DNA from: Helicobacter cappadocius
Lineage (GTDB): Bacteria; Campylobacterota; Campylobacteria; Campylobacterales; Helicobacteraceae
Direction: 5' to 3'
DNA length: 64,000 nucleotides
Assembly (NCBI RefSeq): GCF_030688855.1
Contig: NZ_JAUYZK010000010.1
Span: forward strand, 1-64,000
Shown here: in pieces, positions 17,775-26,776 of the stretch
How positions within the stretch are numbered: the stretch's first letter is position 1
Layout: each line of letters begins with the position of its first letter
Translations under genes and position numbers: made by a program
Notes under the pieces: generated by a model
Databases searched by the model: none
What the model was told of the DNA's origin: nothing
Seen by the model: only the letters and a program-made list of their open reading frames with translations

Positions 17775-18518
17775 TTGAAGATTTTAAAAACTTTGTTGAT
17801 AGTTTGTATTTGTACTAATTTATTCGGATCTTCGCTTGAAGAGACACTCAAAAATCCAAAAATCAAACACTATAATTTCCCTGCAAAACCCGATGAACCA
17901 GGTAATCCATACTATTATGTCCCTGACAGCAAAGGTAAGTATCTTGGAACGAGTGCTGGAATATTAGGCATAGGTTTGATTGTGGGTATTACAGGATTGT
18001 ATTTGATGCCTGAGAGTGTTACAAACTGGGATAGGGAAAGATTTGGACTTAGAAGTTGGGTTCAGGATGTTTCAATCGCTCCTGCTGTAGATAATGATAA
18101 TTTTTGGCTCAATGGCGTTGCACATCCATATTTTGGAGCTGTATATTATCTTCAGCCACGAAAGGCAGGGTATAGTTGGCCTGAATCTGTGCTTTTTTCT
18201 TTTATGACTTCAGCATTTTTTTGGGAATATGGCATTGAGGCTTTTGTAGAGATTCCTAGTTGGCAAGACTTGATCTATACTCCTGCGATGGGTTCAATAT
18301 TTGGAGAAATTTTTTACCAACTTACACGTTATATACAATCAAATAATGGAGAGCTTTTTGGCTCCAGGATTTTGGGTTATACGCTTATTGCTTTGATGGA
18401 TCCAATAGGTTTTATTATTTCAGATCTCGGATTGGGTGAATTTGTAGGGGTCAAAAATAAAAACAAGATAGTCGGGGGCATTTCTCCGCTTGGGATAAGT
18501 TTTGCTTATAGATTTTAG
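17775..18518 (+). CDS. DUF3943 family outer-envelope protein
   Basis: The 247-residue protein starts with TTG after GGAGAG and has a signal peptide (ILKTLLIVCICTNLFGSS). A glycine-rich helix follows near residue 60. Next come WLNGVAHPYFGAVYYLQPR and FFWEYGIEAFVEIPSWQDLIYTPAMGSIFGE, which match the DUF3943 pattern. It ends in SFAYRF, a terminal aromatic residue as in outer-membrane beta proteins. The function is unknown. Confidence 0.7.
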   Translation: MKILKTLLIVCICTNLFGSSLEETLKNPKIKHYNFPAKPDEPGNPYYYVPDSKGKYLGTSAGILGIGLIVGITGLYLMPESVTNWDRERFGLRSWVQDVSIAPAVDNDNFWLNGVAHPYFGAVYYLQPRKAGYSWPESVLFSFMTSAFFWEYGIEAFVEIPSWQDLIYTPAMGSIFGEIFYQLTRYIQSNNGELFGSRILGYTLIALMDPIGFIISDLGLGEFVGVKNKNKIVGGISPLGISFAYRF

Positions 18519-18546
18519 GATTTTCCAAATTCGATATTTTTCTTGA

Positions 18547-18552
18547 TATAAT
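18547..18552 (+). promoter_or_regulatory. -10 box of the ribA-molybdopterin operon
   Basis: A TATAAT lies 31 bases before the TTG start of ribA. The seven genes that follow are so tightly packed that this is the only evident promoter for the group. Confidence 0.55.
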
Positions 18553-18582
18553 TGGATATAGAAATGAATAAAAGGATAGTTT

Positions 18583-19188
18583 TTGGAAAGATATCAAGTT
18601 TCAGAACGTGCAAAATTGCCCACCCGATTTGGTAATTTTTTTATACAGTCATTTAGAGAATTGAAGCCAGAAAAAGATTGTGAATGTCCTGTAGAACATC
18701 TAGTTGTTTTTACAGGTGATTTTTGTGATACTCCTGTTGTTAGAGTTCATTCTGAATGTTTGACCGGAGATGTTTTTGGTTCTCAAAAGTGTGATTGTGG
18801 TGGAGAACTTGCGTTAGCAATGCAAAAAATAGCACAAGAGCAAGAAAATGGCAAAAGTGGAATGTTGATATATTTGCGTCAAGAAGGTAGGGGTATTGGG
18901 CTTTTTAATAAGGTTAATGCCTACGCTCTGCAAGATACAGGTTATGATACGGTTGAGGCAAATGAGGCACTTGGTTTTAAAAGCGATAATCGAGATTATT
19001 CTATCGTGGGAGATATTTTCAAATACTACAAGATCAAAAAAATCCGCTTACTTACGAACAATCCTAGAAAAATCGAGGCGATGGGAAAATATGTTGAAGT
19101 TATCAGAGATAGCATTCTTGTGCCAAGTAACTCTTACAACGAAAAATACCTAGCTACAAAGAAGGCAAAATTAGGTCATTTATTATAA
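18583..19188 (+). CDS. ribA: GTP cyclohydrolase II
   Basis: This 201-residue enzyme opens the GTP ring in the first step of riboflavin synthesis. The zinc cysteines are visible in [21 protein letters not shown] near residue 52, and the catalytic loop reads [13 protein letters not shown] near residue 95. It starts with TTG after AAAGGA. moeA begins at the next base, so it is the first gene of a cofactor operon. H. pylori HP0802 is in the same neighbourhood of molybdopterin genes. Confidence 0.95.
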   Translation: MERYQVSERAKLPTRFGNFFIQSFRELKPEKDCECPVEHLVVFTGDFCDTPVVRVHSECLTGDVFGSQKCDCGGELALAMQKIAQEQENGKSGMLIYLRQEGRGIGLFNKVNAYALQDTGYDTVEANEALGFKSDNRDYSIVGDIFKYYKIKKIRLLTNNPRKIEAMGKYVEVIRDSILVPSNSYNEKYLATKKAKLGHLL

Positions 19189-20433
19189 ATGCAAAAAAAT
19201 ATTAGTTTTTATGAAGCCATAGATTTTATACTCAAATCTCAAATTTCGCTATTAGGGAGAGAAAAAGTAGTCTTTAGCGATGCGTTAGGCAGGGTTTTAG
19301 CTCAAGATATTATCGCTAAGTCTAATATGCCTAAATTTCCCACTTCAAGCATGGATGGTTATGCCTTTTGTTTTGCAGACTTTCCCAGACTTTTGTCAGA
19401 AGGTCTTTTTTTAGATGGGGATAATCCAGCAGGTGCTGATGTGGAATTTTCTTTAAAACCTGCCAGTGCTATCAAAACTTTTACAGGCTCAAGAATGCCT
19501 AAAAATTCAGATACGATTTTATTGGTAGAATATAGTGTTTGTAAGGAAGGGAAAGTATTTTTGTCTCAAGATGCCCCTGTGATAAAAAAAGGGGATTGGG
19601 TGCGATGTGTTGGAGAAAATTATTGTAGTGGTGATGTTTTGCTTAAAAGAGGTGATTTTATAGGAGCATATGAAATTGGTCTTTTGGCTGATTTAAATGA
19701 GGTTTTTGTGGAAGTCTTTAGAAAACCAAAGGTTGCGATTTTAACAGGTGGTTCGGAGATTATTGAGGTTGGAGAAAATCGAGATTGTGAAAATATGATC
19801 TACAGCGTGAATAATCATTTGCTTAAAGCGATGGTAACCTCAATGGGAGGAGAAGGGATTTTATATCCCATAATGCCCGATAAAAAAGAGACAATAAAAG
19901 AGCTAATGTCTGAGGCTTTTAGAGATTGCGATATATTGCTTAGCACAGGGGGTATGAGTATGGGTGATTATGACTTTACTCAACAGGCTATAGCAGAACT
20001 TTGCGAAGTGGTTTTTAAAGGTGTTAGAATAAAACCGGGAAAACCTTTTGGTTACGCACTCTATCACCAAGATCAAAAAATAAAACACTTACTAGCTTTG
20101 CCTGGATCACCCAATTCGGCTGCATTGAGTTTTTATTTGTTTGGCAGTGTTGTTTTTGCTAAGATGTTTGGCATAACTTATGAGCATCAAGTATTAAAAG
20201 CCATTTTAAGTGAAGATGTAATCAGAACTGATAGCAGGATGGAATTTCGAGTTTGTGATTTAGAGATTTTTGAAGGTAGATATTATGCCAATTTTTCAAA
20301 AAAAAGAATTTTTCAAAGCTCGGTTATAAACAATTTATGTGGTAAATCTGCCTTAGTGATACTGCAAGAAAATGGAGAAAATTTGCATAAGGGTGATGAG
20401 GTTGATATGATTATTTTCAAAAATTTTTTATAG
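19189..20433 (+). CDS. moeA: Molybdopterin molybdenumtransferase
   Basis: MoeA inserts molybdate into adenylated molybdopterin. The 414-residue protein has the N-terminal PTSSMDGYAF motif near residue 52, the MoCF-type domain with STGGMSMGDYD near residue 253 and GVRIKPGKPFGYAL near 280, and a C-terminal beta-barrel domain. It begins immediately after the ribA stop and lies eight bases before moaD. Confidence 0.95.
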   Translation: MQKNISFYEAIDFILKSQISLLGREKVVFSDALGRVLAQDIIAKSNMPKFPTSSMDGYAFCFADFPRLLSEGLFLDGDNPAGADVEFSLKPASAIKTFTGSRMPKNSDTILLVEYSVCKEGKVFLSQDAPVIKKGDWVRCVGENYCSGDVLLKRGDFIGAYEIGLLADLNEVFVEVFRKPKVAILTGGSEIIEVGENRDCENMIYSVNNHLLKAMVTSMGGEGILYPIMPDKKETIKELMSEAFRDCDILLSTGGMSMGDYDFTQQAIAELCEVVFKGVRIKPGKPFGYALYHQDQKIKHLLALPGSPNSAALSFYLFGSVVFAKMFGITYEHQVLKAILSEDVIRTDSRMEFRVCDLEIFEGRYYANFSKKRIFQSSVINNLCGKSALVILQENGENLHKGDEVDMIIFKNFL

Positions 20434-20441
20434 GAGATATT

Positions 20442-20663
20442 ATGATAAGCGTTGAATTTCTAGGACCTATCGGTGAAAATAAAATGGAATTAGATGTAAA
20501 AAATCTCACAGAACTCAAGGAAAAATTACAAGGTATTGAAAGTATTAAAAAATGGTTGCCAATGAGTGCTTTAGCTATCAATGATGTTTTGGTAGAAGAT
20601 ATAAATACCCCTTTAAAAGATGGTGATAAGGTGGTTATCTTACCCCCTGTTTGTGGCGGTTGA
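20442..20663 (+). CDS. moaD: Molybdopterin synthase sulfur carrier subunit
   Basis: A 73-residue ubiquitin-fold protein ending in VCGGG-like Gly-Gly (PPVCGG), the tail that carries the thiocarboxylate sulfur. It has ALAINDVLVEDINTPLKDGDKVVILPPV as in other MoaD proteins. It is preceded by TAGGAG and followed three bases later by moaE, its partner. Confidence 0.93.
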   Translation: MISVEFLGPIGENKMELDVKNLTELKEKLQGIESIKKWLPMSALAINDVLVEDINTPLKDGDKVVILPPVCGG

Positions 20664-20666
20664 ATA

Positions 20667-21104
20667 ATGCTTGAAATTTATGAAGGTGCTTTGCCAACCT
20701 ATGAAATCTATCAAAAATGGGAATTACAGGCAAAAAATAGAAATTTCGGTGCGTTTTGTGTCTTTACAGGTATTGTTAGGGAAGAAAAGCAGATAGAGGG
20801 ATTGAGCTTTGATATTTACAAGCCACTTTTAGATAAGTGGTTTTGTCATTGGGAAGAAAAAGCAGCCCACCAAGAGGTGGTTTTGATGATGGCACATTCA
20901 GTTGGGGATGTTAAAAATGCTCAAAGTTCCTATATGTCCGCAACCATGTCTTCTCACAGAAAAATAGCTTTGGCTATATATGAGGATTTTATAGAGGATT
21001 TTAAGCATAATGCACCGATTTGGAAATACGATCTCAAAGACGGAAAAAGAATTTATGCCATAGATAGGAGCCATCATTTAAATGGAAGTGGTATTTTGAG
21101 CTGA
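20667..21104 (+). CDS. moaE: Molybdopterin synthase catalytic subunit
   Basis: This 145-residue protein forms the MoaD-MoaE heterotetramer that adds the dithiolene sulfurs to precursor Z. FCVFTGIVREEKQ (near residue 30), the SYMSATMSSHRKIAL stretch (near 90) and HNAPIWKYDLKDGKR (near 116), with the conserved lysines, are all MoaE features. Its last base overlaps the mobB start. Confidence 0.93.
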   Translation: MLEIYEGALPTYEIYQKWELQAKNRNFGAFCVFTGIVREEKQIEGLSFDIYKPLLDKWFCHWEEKAAHQEVVLMMAHSVGDVKNAQSSYMSATMSSHRKIALAIYEDFIEDFKHNAPIWKYDLKDGKRIYAIDRSHHLNGSGILS

Positions 21105-21595
21105 TGAAGATTGTCGCATTTACTGGAAAAAGCAACAGTGGCAAAACAACATTGATTGAAAAAATTATCAAGGTTTTGCATCCGAGCTATTGTGTAGCTG
21201 CTATCAAGCACGATCCTAAAAATAAAGCTCAAATCGATACAGAAGGCAAAGATAGCTATAAATTTTTTCAAGCAGGGGCAGATGTGGTTATCGCCTCAGC
21301 AAATAAAACAACGATGATGTTTCAAGATGCTTTAGATATGGAGTTTTTATACAAGATGTTTTATAAAAAAGATTATGTTTTTATAGAGGGACTAAAAGAG
21401 CTTGAACTTCCTAGAATTTGCGTTGTACGAGATGAAATTGATGAAAAATATATTCCTTATAGTGATGCTTTTGCACTAGATATGAGTGTAAAAAATATTT
21501 CGATTTTACCATCAGGGGTTTGCGTACTTGATGTGAATAATCCTAAAGAGATTATTGAATGGATTGACAAAAATGCAAGGAAAATTAATGGATAA
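21104..21595 (+). CDS. mobB: Molybdopterin-guanine dinucleotide biosynthesis protein B
   Basis: A 163-residue GTP-binding protein with Walker A FTGKSNSGKTTLIEK at residues 5-19 and the MobB sequence AAIKHDPKNKAQIDTEGKDSYKFFQAGADVV. MobB assists attachment of GMP to molybdopterin. The ATG overlaps the moaE stop (TGATGA) and the 3' end overlaps mog by eight bases. Confidence 0.92.
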   Translation: MKIVAFTGKSNSGKTTLIEKIIKVLHPSYCVAAIKHDPKNKAQIDTEGKDSYKFFQAGADVVIASANKTTMMFQDALDMEFLYKMFYKKDYVFIEGLKELELPRICVVRDEIDEKYIPYSDAFALDMSVKNISILPSGVCVLDVNNPKEIIEWIDKNARKING

Positions 21596-22118
21596 GATAA
21601 AAATCGGGATTGTCGTTACAAGTGATAGGGCGTTTAATGGTATTTATGAAGATATTTCTGGAGCAGCGATTCAAGAAGTTCTCAAGGAATATATACTTAA
21701 TGAATGTGAATATATATATAGACTCATAGAAGATGATCAAAAAGTGATTGAAAAGAACTTTATAGAGTTGTGTGATATTCAAAGGTGTGATTTGATAGTC
21801 AGCACAGGTGGCACGGGTCCAGCAAGTAGAGATGTTACTCCAGAGGCAACAGAAAATGTGTGTGAAAAAATGATGCCTGGTTTTGGAGAACTGATGCGTC
21901 AAACTAGCTTGAAATATGTTCCTACAGCTATCCTTTCTAGGCAGAGTGCAGGAATTAGAAAAAACTCTCTGATTGTCAATCTACCTGGCAAACCAAAAAG
22001 TATCAGAGAATGTTTAGAAGCGGTATTTCCAGCTATTCCTTATTGTATTGATCTTATCGGTGGAGGATATATAGAGGCAAATGAGGATAATATCAAGATT
22101 TTTCGTCCAAAATCTTGA
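21588..22118 (+). CDS. mog: Molybdopterin adenylyltransferase
   Basis: The enzyme adenylates molybdopterin before MoeA adds molybdenum. The product (176 residues from this start) has STGGTGPASRDVTPEAT near residue 70 and LPGKPKSIRECLEAVFPAIPYCIDLIGG near the C-terminus, which favours Mog over MoaB. I chose ATG 21588 because AAGGA lies eight bases upstream and the protein then begins DKIKIGIVVTSDRA. A frame from 21555 would read further into mobB. Confidence 0.92.
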   Translation: MDKIKIGIVVTSDRAFNGIYEDISGAAIQEVLKEYILNECEYIYRLIEDDQKVIEKNFIELCDIQRCDLIVSTGGTGPASRDVTPEATENVCEKMMPGFGELMRQTSLKYVPTAILSRQSAGIRKNSLIVNLPGKPKSIRECLEAVFPAIPYCIDLIGGGYIEANEDNIKIFRPKS

Positions 22119-22149
22119 ACGTAATTGACATCATCTATAAGGAATTAGA

Positions 22150-22623
22150 ATGCAACTCACTCATATCAATGAACAAAATCACCCAAAAATGGTCGATATA
22201 GGGCAAAAAGAGGCAACTAAAAGAATCGCTAGAGCAAGTGGTAAAATCACTATGAACAAGGAAGCTTATAATGTGATTATTTCTCAATCTTCCAAAAAAG
22301 GTCCTGTATTGCAAACAGCAATCATCGCAGCTATCATGGGTGCGAAAAAAACAAGCGATATTATACCGATGTGCCATCCTTTGATGCTAAATGGCATTGA
22401 TGTGCAGATAGAACAAGATGATATTTCTTGCAGTTTTGTTTTGAGCTCCAGCGTAAAGACAGAAGGCAAAACAGGTGTTGAGATGGAGGCATTAAGTAGC
22501 GTGAGTATAGGACTTTTGACGATTTATGATATGGTTAAAGCGATTGATAAGACAATGATTATCAGCGATATCAAACTCGAACTTAAAAGTGGCGGAAAAA
22601 GTGGTGATTATATCCGGGGTTGA
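22150..22623 (+). CDS. moaC: Cyclic pyranopterin monophosphate synthase accessory protein
   Basis: MoaC works with MoaA to turn GTP into cyclic pyranopterin monophosphate. The 157-residue product has [18 protein letters not shown] near residue 12, [14 protein letters not shown] near 75 and [33 protein letters not shown] near 100 with the expected histidine and glutamate. AAGGAA precedes the ATG. MoaA itself is not in the window. Confidence 0.95.
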   Translation: MQLTHINEQNHPKMVDIGQKEATKRIARASGKITMNKEAYNVIISQSSKKGPVLQTAIIAAIMGAKKTSDIIPMCHPLMLNGIDVQIEQDDISCSFVLSSSVKTEGKTGVEMEALSSVSIGLLTIYDMVKAIDKTMIISDIKLELKSGGKSGDYIRG

Positions 22624-22744
22624 GTGAGCGGCTTATTAAGCTAAGGTTAGGAATAAGAACAAATTCTAAAATTTAAAAACCGAAAAACCGATCGCTTAGT
22701 TATCTTCAAATCTTTGAGAACACAAGCTATTCTAAAAAATATGC

Positions 22745-22750
22745 TAGAAT
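22745..22750 (+). promoter_or_regulatory. -10 box for purN
   Basis: A TAGAAT preceded by TATGC (extended -10 type) lies 48 bases before the TTG of purN, in the 174-base gap after moaC. The rest of that gap contains an 11-base palindrome (GCTTATTAAGC) and no gene. Confidence 0.4.
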
Positions 22751-22797
22751 TCTGATCACGAAATACAACGACAAAGAACAACAAAGGATAGATATAT

Positions 22798-23412
22798 TTG
22801 AAAAATATTAATCTCGTTATTCTCTTTAGTGGCAATGGGAGTAATATGGAAAATTTGATTAATTCTCTTCATTCTCAAGAATATTTTCTCAAAGACACTC
22901 AAGAGAAGGCAAAAATCCAAATTTCCTGTGCTGTTACAAACAATCCTAATGCTTATGGGATTTCCAGATGCGAAGCATTGGGAATAAATTGTGAAATATT
23001 GCCTCACAAGGATTTTGATTGTAGAGAAGATTTTGATGTAGCACTTATTGATCTTTTGAAAAACTATCAGCCCGATGCTGTTATTTTGGCTGGTTTTATG
23101 AGAATTTTGTCCCCGATTTTTACTTCGACGATCAGATCTATTAATATTCATCCTTCTCTTCTTCCTAAACACAAAGGATCAAATGCGATTAAAGACACTT
23201 ATGAATCAGATGATGAATTTGGAGGAGTGAGCGTACATTGGGTCAATGAGATATTAGATGGTGGAGAGATAATTTTACAAGATTATATTCCTAAAATCGC
23301 AGGAGAGAGTTTGGAAGAGTTTGAAAACAGAATCCATCAGCTAGAATATGCACTCTATCCAAATGCTATATTAAAAGCATTAAACCTAACACAAGTGATA
23401 AAAAATGGATAA
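22798..23412 (+). CDS. purN: Phosphoribosylglycinamide formyltransferase
   Basis: This 204-residue purine enzyme moves a formyl group from 10-formyltetrahydrofolate to GAR. It has the FSGNGSNMENL phosphate loop near residue 9, AGFMRILSPIF near 99, NIHPSLLPKHKG with the catalytic histidine near 118 and GVSVHWVNEILDGGEII near 143. It starts with TTG after AAGGA and overlaps the antiporter gene by eight bases. Confidence 0.94.
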   Translation: MKNINLVILFSGNGSNMENLINSLHSQEYFLKDTQEKAKIQISCAVTNNPNAYGISRCEALGINCEILPHKDFDCREDFDVALIDLLKNYQPDAVILAGFMRILSPIFTSTIRSINIHPSLLPKHKGSNAIKDTYESDDEFGGVSVHWVNEILDGGEIILQDYIPKIAGESLEEFENRIHQLEYALYPNAILKALNLTQVIKNG

Positions 23413-24571
23413 TTTGGTTACTTTTGCAATTATTTCAATACTGATAGTTTTTGCTCCATTTGTGAGCAAAGTAACAAAGATTCCTATCGTAGTCGTTGAG
23501 ATGGTATTGGGGGCTTTGGCGTATTATCTGGGCATTGTTAAGCATTCAGAAGCCTTTGATACTCTAGCAGAAGTGGGTTTTTTATTTCTGATGTTTCTAT
23601 GTGGTATGGAAGTGGATTTGCGAGGATTCAAAAGACTTGGAAAGACATTTTTAAAAAGAGCGGGAATTTATTTTTTAGTTTTGTATGTCGTGGCAGCTTC
23701 AGCTGTTCTTCTTCTGAAGCTACCGCCTATTTATATTGCAGCATTTCCGGTGATGAGTCTAGGAATGATTATGGCACTTATTAAGGACTATGGAAAAAAT
23801 ATGCCTTGGCTTGATCTTGCTTTGAAGGTAGGGATTATTGGAGAACTTGTAAGTATAGCTGTTTTGGTTATTATCAATGGAACTTATTCTTATGGTCTAA
23901 CAATTGATCTTTATAAAACTTTAGCGGTTTTGTTGTTGTTTATACTTGTTATTGTGGGTGTATTTCAGATGGGTAGGATATTGTTTTGGTGGTTTCCGAA
24001 TTTAAAATTATTTATTATGCCCTATGATGATGCGAACAATCAAGACATTCGCTTTAGTATGATGCTATTTTTTGGTCTGATTGTGATTGTGATTTGGTTA
24101 GGGCTAGAGAGTGTTTTAGGAGCATTTTTGGCAGGTATGATCGTGGCTACATTTTTTCCATACAAGCACGAATTGATAGACAAACTCAATGATATTGGTT
24201 TTGGTTTTTTTGTGCCATTATTTTTTGTGCATGTAGGTACGACGCTTGATCTTGGATTGATTATCCATACTCCAACTTTGATGTTGCATGGAATGTTTAT
24301 CGTCGTAGCTATGATAAGTTTGAGATTACTATCTGCGACAATCGCCTTTAGGACATATTTCAAAAGTGCAAAAAACACCGTTTTATTTGCACTGAGTGAT
24401 TCGATGCCTTTGACATTTTTGGTTGCCACTGCAGCTTTGGGGCTACAGCTCAAGGCAATGGATCAAAACACTTATTATTCATTTTTGCTTGCAGCTATTT
24501 TTGAGGGAATCATTTTTACAATCTTTATTAAGCTTGTTTATAATTTATGGAAGGTCAAAAAGGTAAAATAA
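23405..24571 (+). CDS. CPA2-family cation/proton antiporter
   Basis: A 388-residue inner-membrane protein with about 12 helices and the CPA2 (KefB/NapA-like) layout. LPIVVVEMVLGALAYYLG-type sequence is near residue 25 and FLFLMFLCGMEVDLRGF near residue 60. The FGFFVPLFFVHVGTTLDL region (near 260) matches the antiporter core crossing. There is no C-terminal TrkA-N nucleotide domain, so it is a bare antiporter. Coupling to purN is by an 8-base overlap only. Whether it moves Na+ or K+ cannot be read. Confidence 0.87.
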   Translation: MDNLVTFAIISILIVFAPFVSKVTKIPIVVVEMVLGALAYYLGIVKHSEAFDTLAEVGFLFLMFLCGMEVDLRGFKRLGKTFLKRAGIYFLVLYVVAASAVLLLKLPPIYIAAFPVMSLGMIMALIKDYGKNMPWLDLALKVGIIGELVSIAVLVIINGTYSYGLTIDLYKTLAVLLLFILVIVGVFQMGRILFWWFPNLKLFIMPYDDANNQDIRFSMMLFFGLIVIVIWLGLESVLGAFLAGMIVATFFPYKHELIDKLNDIGFGFFVPLFFVHVGTTLDLGLIIHTPTLMLHGMFIVVAMISLRLLSATIAFRTYFKSAKNTVLFALSDSMPLTFLVATAALGLQLKAMDQNTYYSFLLAAIFEGIIFTIFIKLVYNLWKVKKVK

Positions 24572-24621
24572 ATCTTTTGAATTTATAAAAAAGATTTGGA
24601 ACTAAAAATCCTTATCTAGCC

Positions 24622-25812
24622 CTAAAGTGCCTCCTCAAACCTAAGCAGTCTGTCTCTGTAATACTCATACTGCTTCTTCCTCATCTGTATCTCCGCAGGA
24701 ATCCCCAAAGAAATATCACTTACAAGCTCATCAAACTTATCCAAAATCCCCACAATCCGCTCCTGCTCCTCTAAAGGCGGAATGGGGATTTTGAGGTTAT
24801 AAAGGTCATTTCTGTTGATGCCTGGAACTCCACCTTCAATTCTCATTTTTTCTAAATTTAACATTTGCAAATAATAAAAAATGAATTTCAGATTATCTTT
24901 TGTTTTCATAACACTATAAAAAGCAGTATCAATTGGGCAACAATTTTCTTCAACAAAATTTAGTTTTCCAGCAGAACCTTTTCGACCAATAATAATAACA
25001 GGTGCGGCAACAAAAAAAGTATTATGAGAACCAACAACCCCATTTGAGCCATATACTTTATAGTTTCCTTCTATTCGTTTTGATTGAGGCAGATTTGTTC
25101 CATACTCTAGATTCATAATTTCCCCAAGCGTCTTGTATTCAACTAATCCCCCCCCCCCATCATTTTCAAAGCTGAGGAGTTTGTCCCTGTAATATTTGTA
25201 TTGTTTTTGTCTGAGTTGTAGCTCTGTTTGTAATTGTGCTTCTAGCTCTGTTTGCAAATCTGTGAAAGTATCTAGGATTTTCACGATTTCTTCTTGGATG
25301 GGTAGAGGCGGGATGGGGATAATCACCTCTGCCATCTTTTTTTTGGAAACATTAAATCGAGTAACTCCACTTGCTGTACGTTTTATTTGATCTCTTAGTG
25401 TATCTGAACGAAATAGATATTTTGAAAAACCCGGAATAAGCATATTTGGATTATTCAAACGATAGCCAAAACAAAAGCTATTGAGATATATTTCTTCGCT
25501 TATTTCTTCACATAATACAGAAGACATTCCACATTCTTGAATATTTTCAGAAGAACCTGTAAATAAAATATCTCCTAGTTTTATGGTTTTTTGCTTTTCA
25601 TCTGGAGCAATTTTTACCTTATCTTTTATATTGATATTTATTGATAGATTATTGTAAATATTCATATAGGTTATAAATTTGGCATTGCCATCTGTGAAAT
25701 CATTTTTTGATTTACCGCTCAGCCCTCCATAAAAAACCCCAATATCACCGATTTTTTTATATTCCACGCCATTAGGACAATGCTGATGAATGAGTTTTTG
25801 TATTTCGTTCAT
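24622..25812 (-). CDS. hsdS: Type I restriction-modification specificity subunit with in-frame G11 switch
   Basis: This 396-residue protein has two target-recognition domains, each followed by a conserved helix. The first ends in PIPPLPIQEEIVKILDTF and LRQKQYKYYRDKLLSF; the second in PIPPLEEQERIVGILDKF and MRKKQYEYYRDRLLRF. Between them, near residue 219, a G11 tract codes for four glycines (DGGGGLVEY). At 11 G the full protein is made. With 10 or 12 G, stop codons follow at once, giving a half subunit of about 220 residues. No hsdM or hsdR gene is nearby. It sets DNA target sequence for partners encoded elsewhere. Confidence 0.9.
   Translation of the reverse strand: MNEIQKLIHQHCPNGVEYKKIGDIGVFYGGLSGKSKNDFTDGNAKFITYMNIYNNLSININIKDKVKIAPDEKQKTIKLGDILFTGSSENIQECGMSSVLCEEISEEIYLNSFCFGYRLNNPNMLIPGFSKYLFRSDTLRDQIKRTASGVTRFNVSKKKMAEVIIPIPPLPIQEEIVKILDTFTDLQTELEAQLQTELQLRQKQYKYYRDKLLSFENDGGGGLVEYKTLGEIMNLEYGTNLPQSKRIEGNYKVYGSNGVVGSHNTFFVAAPVIIIGRKGSAGKLNFVEENCCPIDTAFYSVMKTKDNLKFIFYYLQMLNLEKMRIEGGVPGINRNDLYNLKIPIPPLEEQERIVGILDKFDELVSDISLGIPAEIQMRKKQYEYYRDRLLRFEEAL
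25148..25158 (-). repeat. Homopolymeric G11 tract in hsdS (C11 on the plus strand)
   Basis: Eleven G residues on the coding strand sit exactly at the junction of the two recognition halves. G10 gives GAT TAG and G12 gives ATT AGT TGA directly after the tract, so both changes truncate cleanly. Confidence 0.92.
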
Positions 25813-25814
25813 TT

Positions 25815-26498
25815 TTATTTGGATTTTGTTATATTGATTTTAAATATATATGGCTTTTCTCTGATGAAGACTTTTAATTCTATCACTCCAGTTTTGATCT
25901 TATTTGGTTTGATGGCAATAAAACCGCCTTTTGCCTTGCCCTCTACGCTCAAAGTAGATTTTCTTAGATAGTTTGTGGCTAGAATTTTTCGTGCTTGTGC
26001 TTGTTCTGCGATGGCTTGTTGGTTTTGAATATTGTCCATAAAAAATGGACTGAAAAACAGACTATAAGCCAAAAAGCCCCCTCTGCCAAAATATAGCATT
26101 GGTGCATAAATATTTGTATTATTTACTGGTGGGGTAGGGATACCAAAATCCTGCAAAATATCGGTGAAATCATAACTTGAATGAAGGATTTGATCGTATG
26201 TGAGGATTTCTAGCTTGTTTTGATTTTGGGTTGCTTGAAGATTATCAATATCAAAGATAATATCTTTTCCAGATGTGATTTGAGCCCCGACATAGATAAC
26301 TAGCGGGGATTTGCTAAGACCTCCAAGTTTGTGCTGTGAGACTTCGATCTGAACCTTTGAGTCTTCTTTTGAAGCATCTAAAATATCTATTCCTTTGTCA
26401 TAACGTGTGATGTTTTCAGGAGCGACATTGTAACTCGCACAAGAACTAATAAGTATTGCCAAAAGTGCTAAAAACACTATTTTGATTGATGTTTTCAT
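25815..26498 (-). CDS. Predicted lipoprotein of unknown function
   Basis: A 227-residue protein with a lipoprotein signal (LALLAILISSCASYN, Cys near residue 20). The mature part is mixed polar sequence with a hydrophobic stretch LAYSLFFSPFFMDNIQ near 146 and a C-terminal beta-rich region (VIELKVFIREKPYIFKINI). I recognise no named domain; similar lipoproteins occur in Helicobacter and Campylobacter. hsdS begins two bases after its stop, so hsdS may be co-transcribed with it. Confidence 0.7.
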   Translation of the reverse strand: MKTSIKIVFLALLAILISSCASYNVAPENITRYDKGIDILDASKEDSKVQIEVSQHKLGGLSKSPLVIYVGAQITSGKDIIFDIDNLQATQNQNKLEILTYDQILHSSYDFTDILQDFGIPTPPVNNTNIYAPMLYFGRGGFLAYSLFFSPFFMDNIQNQQAIAEQAQARKILATNYLRKSTLSVEGKAKGGFIAIKPNKIKTGVIELKVFIREKPYIFKINITKSK

Positions 26499-26522
26499 TT
26501 TAAGAATCCTTTTAAGGGGTTT

Positions 26523-26756
26523 TTATGCTTTGAATAATTCCTTTCGCTTAATCTTGAGCGATTTTATAACTTCTATGATTTCTTTTTGTCCATAGGAAGT
26601 ATCTTCATCAAGATTATCTAATTCTTCTAAATATGCGTCAATAGCTTGTTCGATACATTCTGTTTTTACTCCTGCAAAATGCAATGCAACGCCCAACATA
26701 TCGATAACTTCAAGAGCAAGATCTTCGAAATCTATTTTATCTTCATTTGTCTTCAT
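26523..26756 (-). CDS. Small acidic protein of unknown function
   Basis: This 77-residue protein is acidic and predicted all-helical (FEDLALEVIDMLGVALHFAG, then ECIEQAIDAYLEELDNLDED). It has AAGGAA before the ATG and lies between the DHH phosphoesterase and lipoprotein genes, all on the minus strand with short gaps. No family is recognised, but coding character and spacing support a real gene. Confidence 0.65.
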   Translation of the reverse strand: MKTNEDKIDFEDLALEVIDMLGVALHFAGVKTECIEQAIDAYLEELDNLDEDTSYGQKEIIEVIKSLKIKRKELFKA

Positions 26757-26776
26757 TTTTTTTTCCTTGTATTTGT

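Noticed and set aside
22624-22797. Small RNA gene between moaC and purN
   Set aside because: Only a short palindrome and a promoter-like box are visible; no extended fold was found.
24571-24596. Inverted repeat AATCTTTT/AAAAGATT as terminator between antiporter and hsdS
   Set aside because: The stem is AT-only with no T run on the plus side, so it is too weak to call.
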